Source: Millisia brevis NBRC 105863 (lineage in GTDB: Bacteria; Actinomycetota; Actinomycetes; Mycobacteriales; Mycobacteriaceae). From it: DNA of 64,000 nt. The notes under the pieces were generated by a model. That model saw nothing but the letters and a program-made list of their open reading frames with translations. It was not told the origin of the DNA and made no database searches. Positions within the stretch are counted from its first letter, which is position 1. Each line of letters starts with the position of its first letter. This document shows positions 36,141 to 45,491 of the stretch, in pieces. A program made the translations under genes and the position numbers. The stretch is from contig NZ_BCRN01000004.1 in assembly GCF_001552615.1 (NCBI RefSeq), positions 248,001 through 312,000 on the forward strand, read 5' to 3'.

Positions 36141-37145
36141 ATGCCCGACTTTCCCGCGCTCCTGCAGAGTCTGCGCGAGCGATGGCGATGGTTCGATCAC
36201 ATCCTGCGGGCGGCCAATACCTACAACTCCCAGAAGGGCGACTACTACGCCGCCGGGATCACGTACTTCAGCATCCTGTCGCTGTTCCCGATCCTGATGC
36301 TGTCGTTCGCGATCGCGGGCTTTGTGCTCGCCTCGCGGCCGGATCTGCTCGACGACATCAGTTCGGCGATCACCAACGCGGTGCCGGGCAGCCTGGGGGA
36401 GACGGTCAACAGCCTGGTCGAGGCGGCGATCGACTCCCGCAACACCGTCGGCATTCTCGGTCTGCTCGGTGCGCTCTATACCGGGCTCGGCTGGATGTCG
36501 AACATCCGCGAGGCGCTCAGCGCCATGTGGTCGAGCCGGTCCGATGCGCCGAATTTCGTGATGACCAAGATCGTCGACCTCGGTGCGCTGGTCGCCCTCG
36601 GCGCGGCGGTTCTGCTGTCGCTGGGACTGTCCGCCCTCAGCAGTGGATCGGTGATCCGCGGTCTCCTGGGGTTGGTCGGGCTCGAGAATCTGCCCGGTAT
36701 CGAGTACGCCATTCGCGGCACCGCCCTTGCGCTGTCGCTGCTCGCGACATGGGCGCTGTTCACCGTGATCATCGCGCGGCTGCCCCGCGAAACGGTGAAA
36801 CTGCGCAGCGCGGCCCGCGCAGGTCTGCTGGCGGCGCTGATCTTCGAGGTGTTCAAGCAGGTCGCCGCCTTCTACCTCGAGAGTGTCACCAGCGGGCCCG
36901 CGGGCGTGGTGTTCGGTCCGATCATCGGTCTGATGGTCTTCGTCAACGTCACCTGCCGGTTGTTGCTGTTCTGCACCGCCTGGGCGGCGACGGCGAAGGA
37001 GAACGTCAGGGTCGCGCCGATCGAACCGCCGCCGCCGGCCACGTTGATCCCGCGTGCACCCGCCGAGCGGCGGTCGGGTCCGGTCCTGGCGTTCGCAGCC
37101 GGCGCGGTGTCGGCGGTCGGCCTCTCGCACCTCTTGCGACGCTGA
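36141..37145 (+). CDS. yhjD: YihY/YhjD-family inner-membrane protein
   Basis: 334 residues with six hydrophobic helices (about 40-60, 105-125, 140-165, 190-215, 235-255, 265-290) and a Pro-rich cytoplasmic tail. Family markers are YYAAGITYFSILSLFPILML near the start and GLGWMSNIREALSAMW in the middle. This BrkB/YihY/YhjD family has no certain function; once called RNase BN, this was withdrawn. YhjD has been linked to lipid A precursor transport in Escherichia coli, which cannot apply directly here. AAGGGA lies eight bases before the ATG. It is co-directional with trpS. Confidence 0.92.
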   Translation: MPDFPALLQSLRERWRWFDHILRAANTYNSQKGDYYAAGITYFSILSLFPILMLSFAIAGFVLASRPDLLDDISSAITNAVPGSLGETVNSLVEAAIDSRNTVGILGLLGALYTGLGWMSNIREALSAMWSSRSDAPNFVMTKIVDLGALVALGAAVLLSLGLSALSSGSVIRGLLGLVGLENLPGIEYAIRGTALALSLLATWALFTVIIARLPRETVKLRSAARAGLLAALIFEVFKQVAAFYLESVTSGPAGVVFGPIIGLMVFVNVTCRLLLFCTAWAATAKENVRVAPIEPPPPATLIPRAPAERRSGPVLAFAAGAVSAVGLSHLLRR

Positions 37146-37196
37146 CCGTTCGATCCATGGCACCACCCGGTCCGGCGCCCGGGCTCGCCGGGGCCG

Positions 37197-38540
37197 TCAG
37201 CGGCGGCGGGCGGCGCGGATGCCCGCAGCGATCAGCATGATGATCGCGCCGAGCGCGATCGCCGCCACCGCCACCATCGACGACTCGGCCGCGTCGCCCG
37301 AGGCGGCCGCGTCGGTGGCGGTTCCGGGTGCGGTGGTCCCGGTCGAGCCGTCGGAGTCGGTCACCTCGGTCGGCCGCAGCGGCGGCGCTTCGGTTGTGGT
37401 GGCCGTCGATGTGGCAGCCGCGGTGGGATTCTCGGCCAGGTCGGCGACCGTGGCGATCGTGCCGACCGCATCGGCCGGGTCGCCCGCGAAACCCCAGTCC
37501 AACAGCGCCGCGGCCTGTTGCCACGGCGCCAGGCCGCCGACCTCGGCGGCCATCACCGTGACCACGAGGGTGCGGCCGTCGCGTTCGGCGGCGCCGACGA
37601 AGGTATGCCTGGCGTCGTCGGTGAAGCCGGTCTTGCCGCCGAGGGCGCCGGGGTAGTTGTGCAGCAACTGGTTGTCGTTGCCGAGCGTGAAGCCGGGCCG
37701 GTCGACGTCACCGGGGACGGCCCCGTCGGCGGGGTACCCGGGGAACTCGGCCTGCGGGGTCGAAATCAGTTCGCGGAAGGTGGGATTGGTCAGCCCGTAG
37801 GTCAGGATGAGCGCCATATCGTAGGCGGACGTGCTCATCCCCGGCCCGTCCAGACCGGACGGTCGAGCCACGCGGGTATCGCGAGCTCCGAAATCCCGTG
37901 CGACAGAGGTCATCATTTCGGCAGCGCGGTCCTCCCCGCCGAGCTGCGCCGCGATCGCGTGCGCCGCGTCGTTCCCGGACGCCATCAGCAGACCTTGGAG
38001 CAGTTGGTAGTTCGTATAGGTGCCGCCCGCACCGATGCCGGCCGCGCTGCCCTCGACGACGGCGTCGGCCGCCGTCGCGGTGATCACCCGGGCCGGGTCG
38101 AGCCGCTGGAGTGCGACCGCTGCCAGCAGGGTTTTGATCGTCGACGCCGGCCGGTAGCGCCCGTGCGGGTCCTTCGCGGCGAGCACGACGCCGTCGGTGA
38201 CGTCCGCCAGCACCCACGCGGAGGCGGTCAGACCGTCCGGGAGAGCGGCGGCGCCGTCCGGCACGATGACGCCGCATTCGTCGAGCCGCCCGCCGCCGAC
38301 GGGCTCGTCGGGGACGGGAACGGGATCGGGTGTCGAGCGTCCCGGCCGCGGGACCTCGGAGGTGTCGACCGGGGGCGGGGGAGTCGACCGGTGCGGGCAC
38401 GCCGACGTATCCGGGGTGGTGACGGGGGTGGTAACCGTGTCGTCGCCGGTCGGCTGCGCCGCGGCGGGGGCGCCGGCGGCGACGATCAACACGACACCGA
38501 TCAGCGCCGCGAGCGGGCGCAACCATCTCGATGCGGCCAC
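37197..38540 (-). CDS. dacB: D-alanyl-D-alanine carboxypeptidase (DacB1-like)
   Basis: 447 residues. A signal peptide (about 1-28, LAALIGVVLIVAAGAPAAAQ) is followed by a Pro/Thr-rich linker, then a peptidase S11 domain and a C-terminal membrane helix. The penicillin-binding motifs are complete: STIK (nucleophile Ser), SGN and KTG (GGKTGFT). The enzyme trims the terminal D-Ala of the peptidoglycan stem peptide outside the membrane and helps shape cross-linking. Rv3330 is the counterpart. The GTG at 38540 was chosen because it starts the basic segment of the signal peptide; further upstream the frame runs into non-homologous sequence. Confidence 0.93.
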   Translation of the reverse strand: MAASRWLRPLAALIGVVLIVAAGAPAAAQPTGDDTVTTPVTTPDTSACPHRSTPPPPVDTSEVPRPGRSTPDPVPVPDEPVGGGRLDECGVIVPDGAAALPDGLTASAWVLADVTDGVVLAAKDPHGRYRPASTIKTLLAAVALQRLDPARVITATAADAVVEGSAAGIGAGGTYTNYQLLQGLLMASGNDAAHAIAAQLGGEDRAAEMMTSVARDFGARDTRVARPSGLDGPGMSTSAYDMALILTYGLTNPTFRELISTPQAEFPGYPADGAVPGDVDRPGFTLGNDNQLLHNYPGALGGKTGFTDDARHTFVGAAERDGRTLVVTVMAAEVGGLAPWQQAAALLDWGFAGDPADAVGTIATVADLAENPTAAATSTATTTEAPPLRPTEVTDSDGSTGTTAPGTATDAAASGDAAESSMVAVAAIALGAIIMLIAAGIRAARRR

Positions 38541-38618
38541 CGGGTGCGCCCGGCCCGATCCTGTGGACAACCCCTGCGCACCCCGTCTCGCACGCCCGTC
38601 ACCCGGCCGCGGAAATGC

Positions 38619-38649
38619 GTCGAGCCGCCGCGAAATGCGGCGGCTCGAC
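38619..38649 (-). terminator. Terminator hairpin after sdhB
   Basis: GTCGAGCCGCCGC pairs perfectly with its inverse across the loop GAAAT (13-bp stem). It lies about 53 bases past the sdhB stop on the coding strand. There is no U-tract. Confidence 0.75.
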
Positions 38650-38701
38650 ACTACTCTCGATCCCGACGAATCCCGCCGTGGTCGGCGGGGTGTCGCAGGG
38701 C

Positions 38702-39472
38702 TCAGCGGCTGAACAGCAGGGCGCGCTTGACCTCCTGGATCGCCTTGGTGACCTCGATCCCGCGCGGGCAGGCGTCGGTGCAGTTGAAGGTGGTGCGGCA
38801 GCGCCACACGCCCTCGGCATCGTTGAGGATCTCCATGCGCTCCGCGGCGCCCTCGTCGCGGCTGTCGAAGATGAACCGGTGCGCGTTGACGATCGCCGCC
38901 GGGCCGAAGTAGCTTCCGTCGTTCCAGAACACCGGGCACGAGGTCGTGCAGCACGCGCACAGGATGCACTTGGTGGTGTCATCGAAACGGTGCCGGTCGG
39001 CCTGCGACTGGATCCGCTCGCGGGTCGGCTCGTTACCGGTGGTGATCAGGTACGGCTTGACCGCTCGGAAGGCGTCGAAGAACGGCTCCATGTCGACGAC
39101 GAGATCCTTCTCGACCGGAAGTCCGCGGATCGGTTCGACGGTGATGGTCAGCGACTTGCTGCTGTCCTTGGGCAGCAGGTCGCGCATCAGCACCTTGCAG
39201 GCCAGCCGGTTGACACCGTTGATCCGCATCGCATCCGACCCGCACACCCCGTGGGCGCAGGAGCGCCGGAAGGTGAACGTGCCATCGAGGTAGTTCTTGA
39301 CGTACATGAGCAGGTTGAGCAGCCGGTCGGTCGGCAGCGTCGGGACCTGGAAGGAATCCCAGTGCGCGCCCAGATCGTCCTCCGGGTTGAAGCGGGCGAT
39401 CTTCAGGGTGACCATCACCGCGCTCTCGGGGATGGGCGGCAGCGTGGGAGCTTCGATTGCCGGTGCGCTCAT
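38702..39472 (-). CDS. sdhB: Succinate dehydrogenase iron-sulfur subunit
   Basis: 256 residues. SdhB passes electrons from the flavoprotein to the membrane quinone. The N-terminal 2Fe-2S domain has CAHGVCGSDAM with the later Cys in LACKVLM. The C-terminal domain has CILCACCTTSCPVF and CRTTFNCTDACPRG for the 4Fe-4S and 3Fe-4S clusters. It is the last gene of sdhCDAB; its ATG shares a base with the sdhA stop. It corresponds to Rv3319. Confidence 0.97.
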   Translation of the reverse strand: MSAPAIEAPTLPPIPESAVMVTLKIARFNPEDDLGAHWDSFQVPTLPTDRLLNLLMYVKNYLDGTFTFRRSCAHGVCGSDAMRINGVNRLACKVLMRDLLPKDSSKSLTITVEPIRGLPVEKDLVVDMEPFFDAFRAVKPYLITTGNEPTRERIQSQADRHRFDDTTKCILCACCTTSCPVFWNDGSYFGPAAIVNAHRFIFDSRDEGAAERMEILNDAEGVWRCRTTFNCTDACPRGIEVTKAIQEVKRALLFSR

Positions 39473-41223
39473 CAGTACTTCCGTTCCATCGGCTCGTACC
39501 GGGTCTGGACCACGGGCTTATAGTCCAGCCGAATATCGGACAGCAGCTCGCTGCCCTGCTTGTAGGCCATCGTGTGCCGCATGTAGTTGACGTCGTCCCG
39601 GTTCGGGTAGTCCTCGCGGGCATGGCCGCCGCGCGATTCCTTGCGGTTGAGCGCGCCGACCACGGTCACCTCGGCCAGCTCGAGCAGGAAGCCCAGTTCG
39701 ATGGCCTCGAGCAGGTCGCTGTTGTAGCGCTTTCCCTTGTCCTGAACGGTGATCCGGCTGTACCGCTCCTTGAGTACATGGACATCGGCCAGCGCCTGCT
39801 TGAGGGTCTCCTCGGTGCGGAACACCGACGCATTGTTGTCCATGGTCTGCTGCAGTTCGGTGCGGATGTCCGCGACCCGCTCGTGGCCGTGATCCGAGAG
39901 CACCAGGGCCAGCCAGTCGACGACCATCTGCTCGGGCTTGTCCGGCAGCGGCACCAGCGGCGCGGTCTTGGCGTACTCCGCGGCGGCGATCCCGGCGCGG
40001 CGACCGAAGACGTTGATGTCGAGCAGCGAGTTGGTGCCCAGACGGTTCGAGCCGTGCACCGACACGCAGGCACACTCGCCCGCGGCGTACAGGCCCTTGA
40101 CGATCTGGTCGTTGTCGAGCAGGACCTCGCCGTTGATCCGGGTCGGGATGCCGCCCATCACGTAGTGGCAGGTCGGGTACACCGGCACCAGTTCGGTGAC
40201 CGGGTCGACGCCGAGGTAGGTTCGCGAGAACTCGGTGATGTCCGGGAGCTTCTCCTCGAGAACGTCCGCGCCGAGGTGGGTCACGTCGATGTAGACGTAG
40301 TCCTTGTTCGGGCCGGCGCCGCGACCCTCGAGTACCTCGAGGACCATCGAGCGGGCCACGATGTCGCGGGGCGCGAGGTCCTTGATCGTCGGGGCGTAGC
40401 GCTCCATGAACCGCTCGCCCTCGGCGTTGCGCAGGATGCCGCCCTCGCCGCGCACCGCCTCGGAGATCAGGATGCCGAGGCCGGCCAGACCCGTCGGATG
40501 GAACTGGTGGAATTCCATGTCCTCGAGCGGCAGGCCCTTGCGGAAGACGATGCCCATGCCGTCACCGGTCAGGGTGTGCGCATTGGACGTCGTCTTGTAC
40601 ATGCGGCCCGAGCCGCCGGTGGCGAAGACGATCGACTTGGCATGGAAGATGTGGATCTCGCCGGTCGCCAGCTCGTAGGCGATCACCGCGTTGGCGTACG
40701 GGCCGTCCTCGGTCTCGACGATCGAGATGTCGAGGGCGTAGAACTCGTTGAAGAACTCGACATCGTGCTTGACGCAGTTCTGGTACAGCGTCTGCAAGAT
40801 CATGTGACCGGTGCGGTCGGCCGCGTAGCAGGCTCGCCGGACCGGTGCCTTGCCGTGATCGCGAGTATGTCCGCCGAAGCGGCGCTGGTCGATCTTGCCC
40901 TCGGGCGTCCGGTTGAACGGCAGCCCCATCTTCTCGAGGTCGAGAACGGCGTCGATGGCCTCCTTGGCCATGATCTCGACCGCGTCCTGGTCGGCGAGGT
41001 AGTCGCCGCCCTTGACGGTGTCGAAGGTGTGCCACTCCCAGTTGTCTTCCTCGACGTTCGCGAGCGCCGCGCACATACCGCCCTGGGCCGCACCGGTGTG
41101 GCTGCGGGTGGGGTACACCTTGGTCAACACGGCCGTGCGGGCGCGAGGAGCTGCCTCGATCGCGGCGCGCATGCCGGCGCCACCGGCGCCGACGATCACG
41201 ACGTCGTAACGATGTTCTTCCAT
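39472..41223 (-). CDS. sdhA: Succinate dehydrogenase flavoprotein subunit
   Basis: 583 residues. SdhA oxidises succinate to fumarate on the inner face of the membrane. Visible are the FAD site VVIVGAGGAGMRAAI, the His that carries covalent FAD in RSHTGAAQGG (His42), the active-site region HPTGLAG, and the arginine-containing NRLGTNSLLD. The ATG at 41223 is preceded by GAGGACC; further upstream the frame overlaps sdhD. A long frame on the other strand is a coding shadow. Confidence 0.97.
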   Translation of the reverse strand: MEEHRYDVVIVGAGGAGMRAAIEAAPRARTAVLTKVYPTRSHTGAAQGGMCAALANVEEDNWEWHTFDTVKGGDYLADQDAVEIMAKEAIDAVLDLEKMGLPFNRTPEGKIDQRRFGGHTRDHGKAPVRRACYAADRTGHMILQTLYQNCVKHDVEFFNEFYALDISIVETEDGPYANAVIAYELATGEIHIFHAKSIVFATGGSGRMYKTTSNAHTLTGDGMGIVFRKGLPLEDMEFHQFHPTGLAGLGILISEAVRGEGGILRNAEGERFMERYAPTIKDLAPRDIVARSMVLEVLEGRGAGPNKDYVYIDVTHLGADVLEEKLPDITEFSRTYLGVDPVTELVPVYPTCHYVMGGIPTRINGEVLLDNDQIVKGLYAAGECACVSVHGSNRLGTNSLLDINVFGRRAGIAAAEYAKTAPLVPLPDKPEQMVVDWLALVLSDHGHERVADIRTELQQTMDNNASVFRTEETLKQALADVHVLKERYSRITVQDKGKRYNSDLLEAIELGFLLELAEVTVVGALNRKESRGGHAREDYPNRDDVNYMRHTMAYKQGSELLSDIRLDYKPVVQTRYEPMERKY

Positions 41224-41240
41224 GGAGGTCCTCGTTCCCG

Positions 41241-41684
41241 TCAGGAGGCCGTGATGTTCGGATCGAACGTGAAGATCACGTACGTGCCGGTGACGACGAT
41301 CAGAATTATCGAGATCGCCAACAGAGTGTTGAGCCAGAACCGCGTCGAGTCCTTGCGGGCGTAGTCCGCGATGACCGTGCGCAGGCCGTTGCCGCCGTGC
41401 ACCATCGCCAGCCAGAGCATCGCAAGATCCCAGATCTGCCAGAAGGGGCTCGCCCAGCGGCCCGCGACGAAGGCGAAGTTGATCCGGTGCACACCCGAGT
41501 CGAGCATCAGCATGATGAACAGGTGGCCGAGGACCAGAACGATCAGCGCCAGCCCGGACAGTCGCATGAACAGCCACGAGTAGAGCTCGAAGTTGCCGCC
41601 GCCGGCGCGCCGGGGCGCGCGCGGGTTGTCGAGGCCGGCCGGACGGTCGTAGGAGGTCGCCAGGACCTTCGCTTCGGAACTCAT
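41241..41684 (-). CDS. sdhD: Succinate dehydrogenase membrane anchor SdhD
   Basis: 147 residues with three transmembrane helices (about 37-60, 75-97 and 113-138) and a polar N-terminus. The central His (LVLGHLFIMLM) is a likely haem ligand, and the loop HGGNGLRTVIADY is typical of SdhD. It is spaced by one base from the sdhC stop. It corresponds to Rv3317 in Sdh2. Another ATG five codons upstream would overlap sdhC. Confidence 0.92.
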   Translation of the reverse strand: MSSEAKVLATSYDRPAGLDNPRAPRRAGGGNFELYSWLFMRLSGLALIVLVLGHLFIMLMLDSGVHRINFAFVAGRWASPFWQIWDLAMLWLAMVHGGNGLRTVIADYARKDSTRFWLNTLLAISIILIVVTGTYVIFTFDPNITAS

Positions 41685-41685
41685 G

Positions 41686-42087
41686 TCAGTGCCCCACAAG
41701 CATGTTGTAGAAGATGCGGCCGGCGCCGGCGATGAACAGCACCAACCAGATGACCAGGACCGTCCACAGCATCTGACGCTGATAGCGCGGGCCCTGCGAC
41801 CAGAAGTCGACCAGCATGATCCGTACGCCGTTGAGGGCGTGGAAGAGGACCGCGCCGACCAGGCCGATCTCGAAGAGGCCGATCAGCGGCGTCTTGTACG
41901 TGTCGATCACCTGGTCGTAGACGTTCGGATCGACACGTACCAGTGCGGTGTCGAGAACGTGTACGAAAAGGAAGAAGAAGATCATGACACCGGTCACGCG
42001 GTGCGCGACCCACGACCACATGCCGGGGTCGCCGCGATACAGCGACCGTGTCACCCCCCGTCCGGAGCTGGTGAGGGTACTGCTCAT
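41686..42087 (-). CDS. sdhC: Succinate dehydrogenase cytochrome b556 subunit SdhC
   Basis: 133 residues with three membrane helices. The signature W-S-W-V-A-H-R-V-T-G precedes helix 1, and HALNGVRIMLVDF with the haem-ligand His is in helix 2. It binds haem b and quinone with SdhD. The ATG at 42087 has GGAGGC eight bases upstream, making it the first gene of the sdh operon. The operon promoter faces cdd, with an iron-box-like site upstream of the probable -35. Confidence 0.93.
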   Translation of the reverse strand: MSSTLTSSGRGVTRSLYRGDPGMWSWVAHRVTGVMIFFFLFVHVLDTALVRVDPNVYDQVIDTYKTPLIGLFEIGLVGAVLFHALNGVRIMLVDFWSQGPRYQRQMLWTVLVIWLVLFIAGAGRIFYNMLVGH

Positions 42088-42214
42088 CGTGACTGCCTCC
42101 AGCATCGTTGATGGACGTGACGAGTGAACGGGCATCTGGAGTGCACATCGTTCAGCTCGAGCGCGTAACGCGAACCGGTCACGCAACTGTAATCCCTTGC
42201 CCCGGTCCGGAACC

Positions 42215-42253
42215 AATCAACTCCGTCGTACGTTTCGCACCAATTTGTGACAA
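42215..42253 (-). promoter_or_regulatory. Candidate sdhC promoter
   Basis: On the minus strand TTGTCA is followed after 17 bases by TACGAC. The pair lies about 140 bases upstream of sdhC and directly next to the iron-box-like element. The -10 match is moderate. Confidence 0.4.
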
Positions 42254-42272
42254 TTAGGTTTGCCTACCCGAA
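42254..42272. promoter_or_regulatory. IdeR/DtxR iron-box-like operator
   Basis: TTAGGTTTGCCTACCCGAA matches 15 of 18 fixed positions of the iron box TTAGGTTAGNCTAACCTAA, with the left half nearly perfect. It lies between sdhC and cdd, directly upstream of the putative sdh -35 box. Iron-dependent regulation of succinate dehydrogenase, rich in iron-sulfur and haem, would make sense. Confidence 0.6.
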
Positions 42273-42346
42273 TGAGAGGGAAAGGCTTCGGGCCGACGAC
42301 ATCGCTTGTCGGACGCGCCGGCCCGTCCGATGTCAGGATGGTGGCT

Positions 42347-42769
42347 ATGACGGACATCGATTGGAACACCTTGCGGCAGACGGCATCCGAGGTGATGACA
42401 CGGGCCTACGCGCCATATTCGGGATATCCGGTCGGTGCGGCCGCCCTAGTGGATTCGGGGCGGATTGTCTCCGGATGCAATGTGGAGAATGTCTCATACG
42501 GTTTGGCGCTTTGTGCCGAGTGCACGCTGGTCGGAAACCTGATCGCCACCGGGGGCGGCCGATTGCTGGCGCTGCTGTGCTGCGATGCGCGCGGCGAGAC
42601 GATTCTCCCGTGCGGTCGCTGTCGGCAGGTGCTCTACGAACACGGCGGCGGCGAGATGCTGATCGACACCCCCGCCGGACCGATGACATTGGCCGCGCTG
42701 CTGCCGCTGGCCTTCGGCCCCGACGATCTCGACGCGGTCGTCCGGCCGGGCGCGCCGACCGGGGAGTAG
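42347..42769 (+). CDS. cdd: Cytidine deaminase
   Basis: 140 residues, the length of the tetrameric type. It deaminates cytidine and deoxycytidine to (deoxy)uridine for salvage. The zinc ligands Cys56, Cys89 and Cys92 and the catalytic Glu58 lie in LCAEC and PCGRC, and the substrate loop NVENVSYG is intact. The ATG at 42347 has AGGATGG upstream. It is the first gene of the cdd-deoA-add run (Rv3315c-3313c order). Confidence 0.95.
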   Translation: MTDIDWNTLRQTASEVMTRAYAPYSGYPVGAAALVDSGRIVSGCNVENVSYGLALCAECTLVGNLIATGGGRLLALLCCDARGETILPCGRCRQVLYEHGGGEMLIDTPAGPMTLAALLPLAFGPDDLDAVVRPGAPTGE

Positions 42770-42875
42770 GCGGGGTTGCGGTAGGTCGGTTTGTAGTGGG
42801 TGGAGGAGTTGGGCGGAGACTGATCGCGGGGCGGGTCGGGGAGCGGCCCGTGGGACGGGACGGGGGACGGGCGCG

Positions 42876-44195
42876 ATGGTCGACGCCGTAATCGACGCGA
42901 TAGCGGTCATCACCACCAAACGCGACGGCGGGACGCTGTCGGATCGACAGATCGACTGGATGGTCGACGGCTTCACCCGCGGAACGGTGTCCGACGAGCA
43001 GATGTCGGCCCTGGCGATGGCGATCCTGCTGCGGGGGATGGGGGCCGGGGAGATCGCGGCCTGGACCGAGGCGATGGTGCACTCGGGCCGCCGGGCGAGC
43101 TATCCGGGGTTGACGCGGCCGACGGTCGACAAGCATTCGACCGGGGGTGTCGGCGACAAGATCACGTTGGTCCTGACCCCGCTGGTCGCCGCCTGCGGTG
43201 CGGCGGTCCCACAACTGTCCGGACGGGGTCTGGGACATACCGGCGGCACGCTCGACAAGTTGGAAGCGATCCCCGGCTGGCGAGCCGATCTGACCGGCAA
43301 CCGGATTCGGGAGAACCTGCTCGATCCGCGGGTGAGCGCGGTCATCTGTGCCGCGGGCGCCGACCTCGCCCCCGCCGACCGCAAGCTCTACGCCCTGCGG
43401 GATGTCACCGGAACGGTCGAATCGATCCCGATGATCGCCGCCTCGATCATGAGCAAGAAGATCGCCGAGGGCACCGCGGCGCTGGTGCTCGACGTCAAGG
43501 TCGGGTCCGGCGCCTTCCTGCCCGGCCTGGACTCGGCGCGCGAACTGGCCGCCACGATGATCGACCTCGGCCGAGCGGCGGGGGTGCGCACCAGCGCGCT
43601 GCTGACCGATATGGACCAGCCCCTCGGTCGCGCGGTCGGCAATGCCCTCGAGGTCGCCGAGGCGGTCGAGGTCCTCGCGGGCGGCGGCCCCACCGATGTG
43701 GTCGAACTGACGCTGGCGCTGGCCGACGAGATGCTGCTCGCGGCCGGCCTCGACCACGTCGACCCGCGCGACGTCCTGCGCGACGGGCGGGCGATGGACC
43801 GCTGGCGCGCGGTGATCGCCTCCGCCGACGGCGACCCGGATGCGCCGCTGCCGACGGCGCGTCACACGGAGGAGGTGCTCGCGCCCGAGGACGGCGTGCT
43901 GACCGCACTCGACGCCAAGCTGGTCGGCCTCGCCGCGGGGCGACTCGGCGCGGGTCGGGCGGCGCAGGGCGACCCGGTCTCGGCGGGTGCGGGGGTGGTC
44001 TGTCATATCGCACCGGGAGCCGCCGTGCGGCGCGGCCAACCGGTGGCGACGCTGTACGCCGACGACGCCGATCGGCTCCCGGCCGGACGGGTCACCTTCG
44101 CCGAGGCGATGCGCATCGGACCGCCCGGGCACGCGGCTCGCGTCGCCGGGCCGTTGATCATCGAGCGGATGGCCGCGGACGGCCCCTCGGCGTGA
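42876..44195 (+). CDS. deoA: Thymidine phosphorylase
   Basis: 439 residues. It cleaves thymidine with phosphate to thymine and deoxyribose-1-phosphate. The conserved segments KHSTGGVGDKITLVL, the glycine-rich SGRGLGHTGGTLDKLE and the substrate arginine/serine/lysine in ASIMSKKIAEG are present; the C-terminal domain is complete. It follows cdd after a 106-base G-rich gap that contains no frame. It is part of pyrimidine nucleoside salvage with cdd and add. Confidence 0.95.
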   Translation: MVDAVIDAIAVITTKRDGGTLSDRQIDWMVDGFTRGTVSDEQMSALAMAILLRGMGAGEIAAWTEAMVHSGRRASYPGLTRPTVDKHSTGGVGDKITLVLTPLVAACGAAVPQLSGRGLGHTGGTLDKLEAIPGWRADLTGNRIRENLLDPRVSAVICAAGADLAPADRKLYALRDVTGTVESIPMIAASIMSKKIAEGTAALVLDVKVGSGAFLPGLDSARELAATMIDLGRAAGVRTSALLTDMDQPLGRAVGNALEVAEAVEVLAGGGPTDVVELTLALADEMLLAAGLDHVDPRDVLRDGRAMDRWRAVIASADGDPDAPLPTARHTEEVLAPEDGVLTALDAKLVGLAAGRLGAGRAAQGDPVSAGAGVVCHIAPGAAVRRGQPVATLYADDADRLPAGRVTFAEAMRIGPPGHAARVAGPLIIERMAADGPSA

Positions 44196-44266
44196 GCTCC
44201 GTCTCGGCCGCGGCGGGTCGCGTCGACGAATCCCGATGCCACTCATCGTCGCTGCGCGCGGATCGC

Positions 44267-44272
44267 TAGGGT
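44267..44272 (+). promoter_or_regulatory. -10 box of add
   Basis: TAGGGT lies six bases before the ATG, consistent with a leaderless transcript separate from deoA. Confidence 0.5.
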
Positions 44273-44278
44273 CGCGTC

Positions 44279-45433
44279 ATGAGTGCACATGTCTCGACGT
44301 CGACCGCGCCGACCTCGGGTGCCGGGTCGTCGATGAGTATCGACCGGTTGCGGGCCGCGCCGAAGGCGCTGCTGCACGATCACCTCGACGGCGGCCTGCG
44401 ACCGACCACCATCATCGAACTGGCCGACGCCGCCGGTTACGACGCGCTGCCGTCGGACGATCCCACCGAGTTGGGCACCTGGTTTCGCACCGCGGCGGAC
44501 AGCGGATCGCTGGAGCGCTACCTCGAGACCTTCGCCCACACGGTCGCGGTGATGCAGACCCCGGAGGCGCTCGAGCGGGTCGCCCGCGAATGCGTCCTCG
44601 ACCTCGCCGAGGACGGTGTGGTCTACGCGGAGGTGCGCTATGCCCCCGAACTGCACATCGAGTCGGGCCTGTCGCTCGACCGGGTGGTCGAACACGTGCT
44701 CGCCGGGTTCCGGGCCGGGGTGGAGGAGGCCCGCGACCGGGGCCGCACGATCCGGGTCGGCTGCCTGCTGACCGCGATGCGCCATGCCGCCCGCTCCCGC
44801 GAGATCGCCGAACTTGCCGTCCGGCACCGCGATCTCGGAGTGGTCGGTTTCGACATCGCCGGCGCCGAGTCCGGTAACCCGCCCACCCGCCATCTCGACG
44901 CCTTCGAGCTGATGCGGTCGGAGCATGCGCGCTTCACGATCCACGCGGGCGAGGCCTTCGGCCTGCCGTCGATCCATGAGGCGCTCGCGTACTGCGGTGC
45001 CGATCGTCTCGGCCACGGTGTGCGCATCGTCGACGACATCACCCTCCGCGAGGACGGCGGCGCGGTGCTCGGACGGATCGCGACCAATGTGCGCGATCGC
45101 CGCATTCCGCTCGAACTGTGTCCGAGCTCGAACGTGCAGACCGGCGCGGTGGCCCGACTCTCCGAGCACCCCTTCGATCTGCTTGCGCGCCTGCGCTTCC
45201 GGGTGACGGTCAATACCGACAACCGGCTGATGAGCGATACCGACATGACCCGCGAGATGAGCCGTTTGGTCGAGACCTTCGGCTACGGCTGGGCGGATCT
45301 GCAGCGCTTCACCATCAATGCGCTCAAGTCGGCGTTCATCCCGTTCGACGAACGGCTCGATCTGATCGAGACGATGGTCAAGCCGCACTACGACCCGCTG
45401 ATCGCCGAACAGGCCGTCGCGAGCGGCCACTGA
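44279..45433 (+). CDS. add: Adenosine deaminase
   Basis: 384 residues. It converts adenosine to inosine. The metal-binding [10 protein letters not shown] segment lies near residue 34 and the catalytic HAGEAFG near residue 220. The segment ADRLGHGVR and the metal Asp in [11 protein letters not shown] complete the zinc site. The N-terminal 17 residues are Ser/Thr-rich and could be skipped if translation began at a later ATG. It ends before a very strong terminator and is convergent with the serine hydrolase. Confidence 0.96.
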   Translation: MSAHVSTSTAPTSGAGSSMSIDRLRAAPKALLHDHLDGGLRPTTIIELADAAGYDALPSDDPTELGTWFRTAADSGSLERYLETFAHTVAVMQTPEALERVARECVLDLAEDGVVYAEVRYAPELHIESGLSLDRVVEHVLAGFRAGVEEARDRGRTIRVGCLLTAMRHAARSREIAELAVRHRDLGVVGFDIAGAESGNPPTRHLDAFELMRSEHARFTIHAGEAFGLPSIHEALAYCGADRLGHGVRIVDDITLREDGGAVLGRIATNVRDRRIPLELCPSSNVQTGAVARLSEHPFDLLARLRFRVTVNTDNRLMSDTDMTREMSRLVETFGYGWADLQRFTINALKSAFIPFDERLDLIETMVKPHYDPLIAEQAVASGH

Positions 45434-45441
45434 GGACCGCG

Positions 45442-45474
45442 GCGTTCGGCGGGGGCCCAACCCCCGCCGAACGC
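45442..45474. terminator. Perfect 14-bp hairpin between add and the serine hydrolase
   Basis: GCGTTCGGCGGGGG pairs with CCCCCGCCGAACGC across the loop CCCAA. It serves both convergent genes. Confidence 0.85.
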
Positions 45475-45491
45475 TTCGATCTCCGGAAGTC

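Noticed and set aside
39457-41364. 635-codon frame opposite sdhA
   Set aside because: Antisense shadow of a highly conserved gene; no independent ribosome site or domain.
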